Shown: positions 56,927 to 64,000 of the stretch, piece after piece | How the letters are laid out: each line of letters starts with the position of its first letter | How positions within the stretch are numbered: position 1 is the first letter of the stretch | Assembly (NCBI RefSeq): GCF_963583255.1 | Contig: NC_084804.1 | Span: 23,318,061-23,382,060, forward strand | Origin: Pyrus communis | Lineage: Eukaryota; Streptophyta; Magnoliopsida; Rosales; Rosaceae | Length of the DNA stretch: 64,000 bases | Direction of reading: 5' to 3' | Position numbers and translations under genes: made by a program | Notes under the pieces: generated by a model | What the model was told of the DNA's origin: nothing | Databases searched by the model: none | The model's input: only the letters and a program-made list of their open reading frames with translations

Positions 56927-58831
56927 TGATGCGAGAATTATACGCACACAAATTAAACCCTCTTTTTGACAATTGTAAGTATGTAAGTAGGGATCGTTCT
57001 GGACCGGGGATTAGGAGGGATTGTTAATCACTTGGATTTGACTAAAAAACATAAAAACACTATACTAGACTCAAAGAATTCAAAAATACTTTAAAACATA
57101 AACTAAACAGATTCTAAGCACTAAAGAACAAGAAAGTAAAGGGGGGTTTGATTTGACGAAATTAACTAAATTGCACAAATTGTAATTAAAGGCAAAACGT
57201 AAATATGAATGTGATGAAAATATGGATGATGGAATAGCCAAGGGGTTCTTCTCCACACATGTTACACTTGCATACAAGATTGATTCTCAGTTGGTCTTTC
57301 GATAAATTATGAAACTCAACACCCCGGGTTAATTAGGTCCGCTTAAATTAACCGTCAAGTTCTCCTTTAAGTTAATGAATTGGATGGGTTTGCGCAACGC
57401 AATTCACAACATTCTCCAAAAGTCCTTTACGTGAAAAGCACAATAAAGATACAATCAAAGATCATTAAGCATTATGAAAACTATAAGTGTTGACGAGGCA
57501 TTCGTTACTATGATGAGCATGAAACTCGTGCCAAGAATTCATTTAACGCGATTGTTTATAAGCAACCTCCATTACTTGTGAATATAAGTTCATAACGATT
57601 AGGTGAAACTCACTTATATTCTAGCATCATATTCATGCATGAAAATTAAGCGCGCATTCTTAATAAACATTCATAAATAAGTTATCAATCAAACGGTTAA
57701 ACAAATTGAATCCACAACTTATGAAATTCCAACGAAAGTTAATCAATTCATATTGCAAATATAAACATAGTTTCGAATCACCCCCTAGCTAAAGGGGGTT
57801 TAGTTCCTCATAACTTTGAAATCAAAGAAACACCTAAACATTCCAACAACTCAAACTTGAATTGTATGAACGTTTAGGCACTCTTCTCTTCCATTCCTCA
57901 TACGTACAAAACAAAGAGAATTGAATTTAAACATTGAAATCAAAGAAACACCTAAACATTCCAACAACTCAAACTTGAATTGTATGAACGTTTAGGCACT
58001 CTTCTCTTCCTCGTTGTTGTAGCACAAGGTCTAAGGAGATGTTTAGGGCTTTAGGTGTATGTGGAATGGAGTGGGGAATGGTTGGAGTGGCTGCAATGGA
58101 GGATAAAAACTGCACAGAAATGGAAGGAGATGCACGGCAAGGGTTGGTGTTGGTGTTGTGTGTTGTGTTGTGAATGGAATTTTATAGGGAAAGAATGGGA
58201 GTGACACTAGGTTGAATGATGATGAGTGTATGTGAGTTGAAATGCATGTGGAATGAATGAAATGCATTGATATGCACGGCAAAGGAAGTGGATTTTCTGT
58301 TGAAAATGAATTAAAGGGTGCATGTGTTGATGATTTGTGGTGTAATGATGAAGAGTTGCATGTGGAATAATGATTAAAGAGTGAGGGGATGCATGGCAAA
58401 GTGTTTGTTGTGATAAGTGATAAATGTATGGTTATGGTTATGATAAGGAGATGAATGAATGTGTGGTTATGATAAGGAGACAAGGCCCTTCCTTGCATGG
58501 CAAGGAAGGGAAACACCAAGGGACACACGGCAAGGGTAACAATGTTGGAAGGGACATTGTTTTGTGACCTAGAATAGGTAGGATTCCTTGATATTGCTCA
58601 AACAAAAGGTCTTTAGGTCTTCAATTTCGTCCATTCCTTTTGCTCCAAGCATATGCTATCCATTCCAAGCCCAATTTTGCTCCAAAATGCTCTAAAATGC
58701 ATCTTTTTGCTTCCTTAGCCATATGAACCTAAAAACACACGAAAATGGCTTAAACTACTAAAACAACTATGAATTAACAATATAAATGCACAAAAACAAG
58801 CTAAGTAAGTCGCCTAAATATGCTCCTATCA
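56927..58831 (-). mobile_element. Solo LTR, family A copy 2, nested in the Tat element
   Basis: The 1905-bp sequence begins TGATGCGAGAATTATACG and ends ATATGCTCCTATCA, flanked by a perfect 5-bp duplication CCTTG (56922-56926 and 58832-58836). It contains an internal tandem duplication around 57820-58010 (the GTATGAACGTTTAGGC block occurs twice), and lacks much of the repetitive part seen in copies 1 and 3. Confidence 0.92.
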
Positions 58832-58836
58832 CCTTG

Positions 58837-60420
58837 TTGTGCCAGCTTCATGATGAGTTCCTTGAGGATGAAGCACTTGCCAACAGGATGACTTACGATA
58901 CGACGGTACCTACAGTACCTGTATCGTTAATGCGATTCATCTCTTCTAGACACTTGCATTCAGGCAGCTCGATCACCTTTTTCTTTAATAGGTCGTCTAG
59001 CATTGCGTCCATGTCAGAGTCCGGAAAAGAGTATGTCTTTTGCTCCAGTTCCCTCAAGATGTTTTTGTACCTATCTTGGGTGTAAGAAGGCTTAACTCTC
59101 TTTATCTCCTTTGCTTTGTTCTTGGAGGAGATTTTGACAGATGCGGATGAGGTCTTGGTAAGGGTAGTGTTGATGGTAAAAACTTCATTAGCGGTTTCTT
59201 CCCATGATTTTCCACTTTGGGAGCAAACACCTTGTCCTTCTTGAAGTCGGTGATTGGCTCTTTTTTTTCCATGATGGGCGATGCTCAACTCTATATCGTG
59301 GGCGTGGGTGGCTAATTCCTCGAAGGTCCGTGGTTTGATGCCTTAAAGGATATAGTGTAATCCCCATTGTATGCCTTGGACGCACATCTCGATCGAGGAG
59401 ATCTCTAAGAGTCTGTCATTGCAGTCGAGGCTTAAAGTGCACCACCGGTTGATGTAGTTAACGACTCGCTCGTCCTTCCATTGCTTCGTACTTGTCAGCT
59501 CTAGCATGCTTACAGTGCGGTGAGTGATATATAAACGGTTCAAGAAATCACGCTCCAATTGCTCCTAGTTGTTGATGGATTCAGGCTCTAGGTCTGTGTA
59601 CCAGTCGAATACATTCCCCTTCAGAGAGTGGACAAACTGCTTCGCGAGGTAGTTTTCTTCCGTCCCTACGTGGTTGCATGTTTTGACGAAATGGGCAACA
59701 TGCTGCTTTGGGTTTTCCTTTCCATCAAATTATATGAACTTTGGTGGTTGATAACCCCTCGACATCTTGAAGGCGTCAATCTTCTTGGAGTAGGGCTTCG
59801 AGTACAACACGAAGGTATGCGAGCTCCATTCGTATTGCGCCTTAATGGTGTTGGTGATTATCTGCTACAGCTACTGGACAGAGAAAGATCCCATGAACAC
59901 CGCTGCTTGGTCTAGCTCCAACTTCTCTTCGACTTTCTTCACCAGCGGCTTCTCTTCTTCGTCGGCTTTTCTTTTTAGTAGATCAACCTTTGGGTCGACT
60001 TTCATGTTGTGCTGCACCTTTAGTTGGTTAACGAGTGTGGCGATTTGCAAGTCTTTCTCCTCCATAGTCCGTGTGAGTTTTGGGATCGCTTCATTCATTT
60101 GAGCCAGCTGCTCCTCGATTGAAGTTGCTCCGATGGTCATGACTTGCATAGTTGTGCTACTATATCGGAAAGCAGGGACTCAGAGTACTTCCTCGGGCTT
60201 TCTTCCCTTAGTGCCCTTAGCAAGGCTAGGGTAATCACAGGCTCGTGCCTCGGGTGCTCTTGTTCCTCCGACAGAGTTGATGCAGGGGTAAAAGATGTTG
60301 TAGAAAGAGCTTTTGCCTTGCTGAGAGTTGTGATGGCCAAAATGCCACAACTTACATCGAGGATGCTCTTATTCTTCGCGTTGGTTGTGGGAACAGCTTA
60401 AACCTTCATTGATGCCATTT
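58837..60420 (-). pseudogene. Gag region of the Tat element
   Basis: Minus-strand frames include MERDFLNRLYITHRTVSMLE and VVNYINRWCTLSLDCNDRL (59558-59343), the retrotransposon gag core, with a following arm to 58893 containing ELEQKTYSFPDSDMDAMLDD. Near the start a charged coiled stretch (59871-60149: PKLTRTMEEKDLQIATLVNQ) precedes it. Several frameshifts interrupt the region. Confidence 0.85.
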
Positions 60421-60489
60421 GTGCCTTTTTTTTGCAGATTTGAAGAAAGAGATGAGAGGTAAAGATGGTCCTACTGGGCATGCCAAATT

Positions 60490-61033
60490 TGTAAACATGA
60501 ATACTCTTGCAACGAATGACACAAGAACACGTGTACAAAATAATATTTTGTATTAATTTTGGGGCTACAATCTATTTTACAATTTGATCCTTTGATTTTA
60601 TCTTCGTAAGGTGTAGATTTATGGATGGGTTGTTGATCCAAAGGGTCGTCGAGGCTTGATCTTAGGATAAAGGAGGATGAAAGGATCTTCCAGGGCCTTC
60701 AGGGCTTGATCTTGATGAACAATTGTGTGGATTCCTTCAAGGGGCCATTAGGCTTGATCTTGATGAACGAGCATGAATGGATCTTCAAGGGCCTTCGGGG
60801 CTTCATCTTGATGAACAGTTGTGTGGATTTCTTCAAGGGTTGTTGGGCTTGATCTTGATGAACGAGGATGAATGGATCTTCAAGGGCCTTTGGGGCTTGA
60901 TCTTGATTAACGATGTACAGATCTTCAAAGGACTTTAGGCTTGATCTTGATGAACGATGTACGGATCTTCAAGGGCCCTTGGGCTTGATCTTGATGAACG
61001 AGGATGAACAGATCTTCAAGGGCCTTTGGGGCT
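60490..61033 (-). repeat. 5' LTR of the Tat element, truncated by a nested LTR
   Basis: Plus-strand sequence begins TGTAAACATGAATACTCTTG and runs through at least eight GGGCTTGATCTTGATG-type units to 61033, where the LTR at 61034 interrupts it. The remainder, with its TGTAGACAT end, should lie to the right of that nested element, outside the window. Confidence 0.88.
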
Positions 61034-63583
61034 TGATGCGGGAATTATACGCACACAAATTAAACCCTCTTTTTGACAATTGTAGTAATGATGTAAGTAG
61101 GGATCGTTCTGGACCGGGGATTAGGAGGGATTGTTAATCACTTGGATTTGACTTAAAAACGTAAAAACACAATATAAAACACTATTTAATGCTCGAAGAA
61201 AGCAAAACTAAAAATAAGAAAGATTAAGACTAAGACTTAAACGAAATATGGGGGGATTGATTTTGGACGAATTTAAACTAAAATGGATAGATTGTAAAGA
61301 AAACAAATTGTAAATATGAAATTGACGGAAATGAATGGATGGTATGGCTAGCTAAGGGGTTCATCTCCATACATGTTACACTTGCATAATAAAATGATTT
61401 CCAATTGCATTTCAATAAATTATGAAACTCATCACCCCGGGTTAATTAGGTCCGCTTAAATTAACCGTCAAGTTTTCCTTAAGTTAATGAATTGGATGAT
61501 TGCATACGACAACCCAAAGCATTCCTCACAAGTTCCCTTCATGAATTGCATAATAGAGAAACAAGCAAGAATCATTAAGCATCATGAAAACTATAAGTGT
61601 TGACGAGGCATTCGTTACTATGATTGCATGAAACTTATGCCAAGAATTCGTTTAACGCGATTGTTTATAAGCAACCTCCACTACTTGTGAATATAAGTTC
61701 ATAACGATTAGGTGAAACTCACTTATATTCTAGCGTCATATTCATGCATGAAAATTAAGCGTTCATTCTCAATAAACATACATAAATAGGATATCAATCA
61801 AATAGTTAAACAAATTGAATTCACAACTTATGAAACGTAATTAAAAGTAATCAAATCAAAATGCAAGCATAAACATATATTTCGAATCCCCCCCTAGCTA
61901 AAGGGGGGTTTAGTTCCTCATACAAAACAAAGAGAATTGAAATTAAACATTGAAATCAAAGAAACGCCTAAACATTCCAACAACTCAAACTTGAATTGTA
62001 TGAACGTTTAGGCCCTCTTCTCTTCCTCTTTATTGTAGCATAAGGTCTAGGGATAATTGGTTTGGGGGATGGAAGTGTGGAATGGAGTGGGGAATTATGG
62101 AAATAGGTGAGGAGTGGTGGAGAAAATGGTGCAGAAAATGGAGAGAAACTCACGGCTAGAGAAGGAATGGAGTGTTTGTGTTGTGGTATCTACAATGGAA
62201 TGAGATGATTTGAATGATGGGAATGCAAGGGTATTTATAGGAGGAGTGGAGATGTATATGGCTATTTGTTTAAGGTGTTTGTGTGGAGGAATGATGGAGA
62301 ATTGCATGTGGAATGGCTGCAATGATGAAGAATGAAAGCTGGAAAATAAAAGGGAAAGCTGGAAATCTGAAAATGCAAATGGGAATCCTGAAATGCAAAG
62401 GTGGCCACGGTTTTGAGTGTGTTTTGTGTTGGAAATGCATGTGAATGCATGTGAATGTTGTTTGTGTGAAGTGTGTGTGGGTTAAAGAGTGAATGGTGGT
62501 GTAATGATGAAGTGTGATGGCTGAAAATGTCAAGGGAAATGCATGTGATTGCATGACAAAGAATTTCAGGATGCATGTGTGTGTTGAATGGTTTCTTGGT
62601 GAAGGATGTGGAGTGGTTGAATGTGGTGCAATGATAATGTTTTGTGGCTGAATTGGTGGTGGAATTATGATGGGAGTGCATATGATTAAAGAGTGGGAGT
62701 GCATGTGGGTGAATGTGAAGGGAATGCATGTGTTGATGACTAGGTTAGTGGGTGGAAATCTGAAAATGGCATAAGGGAATGGGAGCTCACGGTTTTGAGT
62801 TGTTTGTTTGTGTGAAGTGTGTGTGAATGCATGTGAAGATGCTAATAAATAATGCATGTAGGGTTAGGAAATAAAATCATAACTTAAAGGGAGATGATTA
62901 AAGGGTGTTGAAAGGTTTGAAATGCATGTGTTGAATTGGTGGTTGAATGATGAAAGAATAAGTGAATGATTATGATAAGTGTATAAGTGAATGATTATGA
63001 TAAGTGTATGATATGTTAAGTGATAAATGAATGATATGTTAAGTGATAAATGAATGATATGTGGTGAGTGATAAGTGAATGGAAGTGATAAGTGATAAGT
63101 GAATGGAAGTGATAAGTGAATGGTTTGATAAGTGAGTGATATGATAAGTGAATGCTTATAATAAGTGAATGATATGATAAATGAATGCTTTAAGTGTTTA
63201 AAATAGGGAACAAAGCCCTTCCTTGCATGGCAAGGAAGGGAGACACAAGGAAACACACGACAATGTCCTAAGGTTGCAAGGAATGTTGTTTTTGTGTTCT
63301 AAAATGCGTAGGAGTCTTCAATGATGCTTAAACATGAGGTCTTTTAGGATTTAACTTTCCTACTTCAAGTCTTTAATTTCGTCCATCCTCTTGGCTCCAA
63401 GCATATGATATCCATTCCAATCTCTAATTTGCTCCAAAAGGCTCCAAAAGGCATCCTTTTGCATACCTTGCCCTTAGAACCTGAAAACACACAAAAGAAG
63501 CATAAAGGACTAAAATAACTAGAGAAACATAACGTAAATGCACGAGAACAAGCCATTTAAGTCGCATGAATATGCTCCTATCA
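61034..63583 (-). mobile_element. Family A copy 3: 3' LTR of an element extending beyond the right edge
   Basis: 2550 bp, TGATGCGGGAATTATACG to ATATGCTCCTATCA, close to the copy at 8055-10678. It is inserted in the Tat 5' LTR; the left flanking five bases are GGGCT. Unlike copies 1 and 2 it is not followed by a duplication: the next bases, read on the minus strand, are AAGTGTGGGGGTATT, a polypurine tract directly before TGATAGGAGC. This identifies it as the 3' LTR of a minus-strand element. It contains GATAAGTGAATGATA-type repeats at about 62960-63190. Confidence 0.85.
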
Positions 63584-64000
63584 AATACCCCCACACTTAT
63601 CTTTTGCTAGTCCTCGAGCAAAACAGAAAGAAAAACAAAACAAAACCAAACGAAACAAAACAAGTAAAACACAACCTAAACCTTCCAACAACCGTCTTAG
63701 GGATTTCCAATGCACATGACACGTTAAAAATCATCATTCCCACAGATTTTAGTCATCTTCACACTTAAGTACATTCTTAATCATAGTCACCATATACTAG
63801 TTCACAATTAAGCATTTAAAACCATGTTTTGAATGTAGTAACATGCCTTAGAGAAATTGCTCAAATCCTTACAAGATATGCACTCGTTTTTCACACAGAT
63901 TTTCTGACTACACACCCTACACTAGTTATATGTGAGAAGATTGATGTAAACATGTAGACGAACACTCACATATGTTATAACAAGGAAAGCATTTTCTGGA
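63584..64000 (-). mobile_element. Internal region of the family A element, 3' end only
   Basis: Starts with the polypurine tract (63584-63598 on the plus strand as AATACCCCCACACTT), then an A-rich stretch (63620-63670). No coding domain is visible in the 417 bases present. Confidence 0.6.

Larger units (their letters stand above)
47557..61033 (-). mobile_element. Ty3/gypsy retrotransposon, Tat lineage, decayed and nested
   Basis: Minus-strand element: 3' LTR 47557-48479, long 3' untranslated region to about 52030, integrase, two RNase H regions, reverse transcriptase, protease, gag, and 5' LTR from 60490 rightward, cut at 61033 by another LTR element. Two successive RNase H domains plus the long 3' region place it in the Tat lineage. 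A polypurine tract (GAAGTAGGGGCATT) precedes the 3' LTR. After the 5' LTR the minus strand reads AATTTGGCATGCCCAGTAGG, a usual primer-binding region context for this group. Frames carry stops and shifts throughout, so it is not autonomous. A solo LTR of another family is inserted at 56927-58831. Confidence 0.9.

Overview
The window is nuclear DNA from a flowering plant, most likely a eudicot. The genes have introns (GT-AG, plus one GC-AG), the intergenic DNA is AT-rich, and retrotransposons, MITEs and a SINE fill most of the space. Protein style and LTR sequences recall Rosaceae (apple or pear type), but that placement is recognition only.

Genes. All supported cellular genes are on the minus strand. 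(1) A methylesterase (MES/polyneuridine-aldehyde-esterase-like alpha/beta hydrolase) starts at 2521 and runs off the left edge; exons 1, 2 and the start of exon 3 are present. (2) A tandem family of 2-oxoglutarate/Fe(II) dioxygenases of the At3g19000/At3g19010 type lies at about 4.4-21.5 kb. It has two intact three-exon genes (12025-13284 and 20199-21530, each 353 aa), one full-length pseudogene (18316-19523) and two partial remnants (4450-4717 and 11194-11468) that look like one copy split by a stack of retroelements in its second intron. (3) A nine-exon gene (29871-34134, 512 aa) encodes a FAM114/DUF719 protein; its sixth intron holds a SINE with 22-bp target-site duplications and a MITE. 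A FAR1-like C-terminal fragment (about 46.95-47.56 kb) ends exactly at a retrotransposon LTR.

Mobile DNA. From 47.56 kb to the right edge the window is a nested retrotransposon complex. A minus-strand Ty3/gypsy element of the Tat lineage (gag, protease, RT, two RNase H regions, integrase, long 3' untranslated region with an 83-bp tandem array) is interrupted by a solo LTR (56927-58831, TSD CCTTG), and its 5' LTR is broken at 61034 by another LTR of that same family, whose internal region begins at 63584. The family gives a further solo LTR at 8055-10678 (TSD GGGAC), nested in a second LTR-type family (6302-11103, TSD GAAAG). That second family recurs at 35803-37088 (TSD TATAT) and 39483-41935 (TSD TGAAG). 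A solo LTR of the Tat element lies at 23141-24368. Smaller DNA elements include a Mutator-like MITE in the methylesterase intron, a 946-bp foldback element, a PIF/Harbinger-like element and a hAT-like element.

The dioxygenase cluster grew by tandem duplication that carried the 5' flank along, and several copies then decayed by point mutation, deletion and insertion. I found no operon-like, CRISPR or viral defence structure. The most informative content is the dioxygenase birth-and-death series, the resolved nesting order, and the LTR and 3'-UTR minisatellites of the Tat element.
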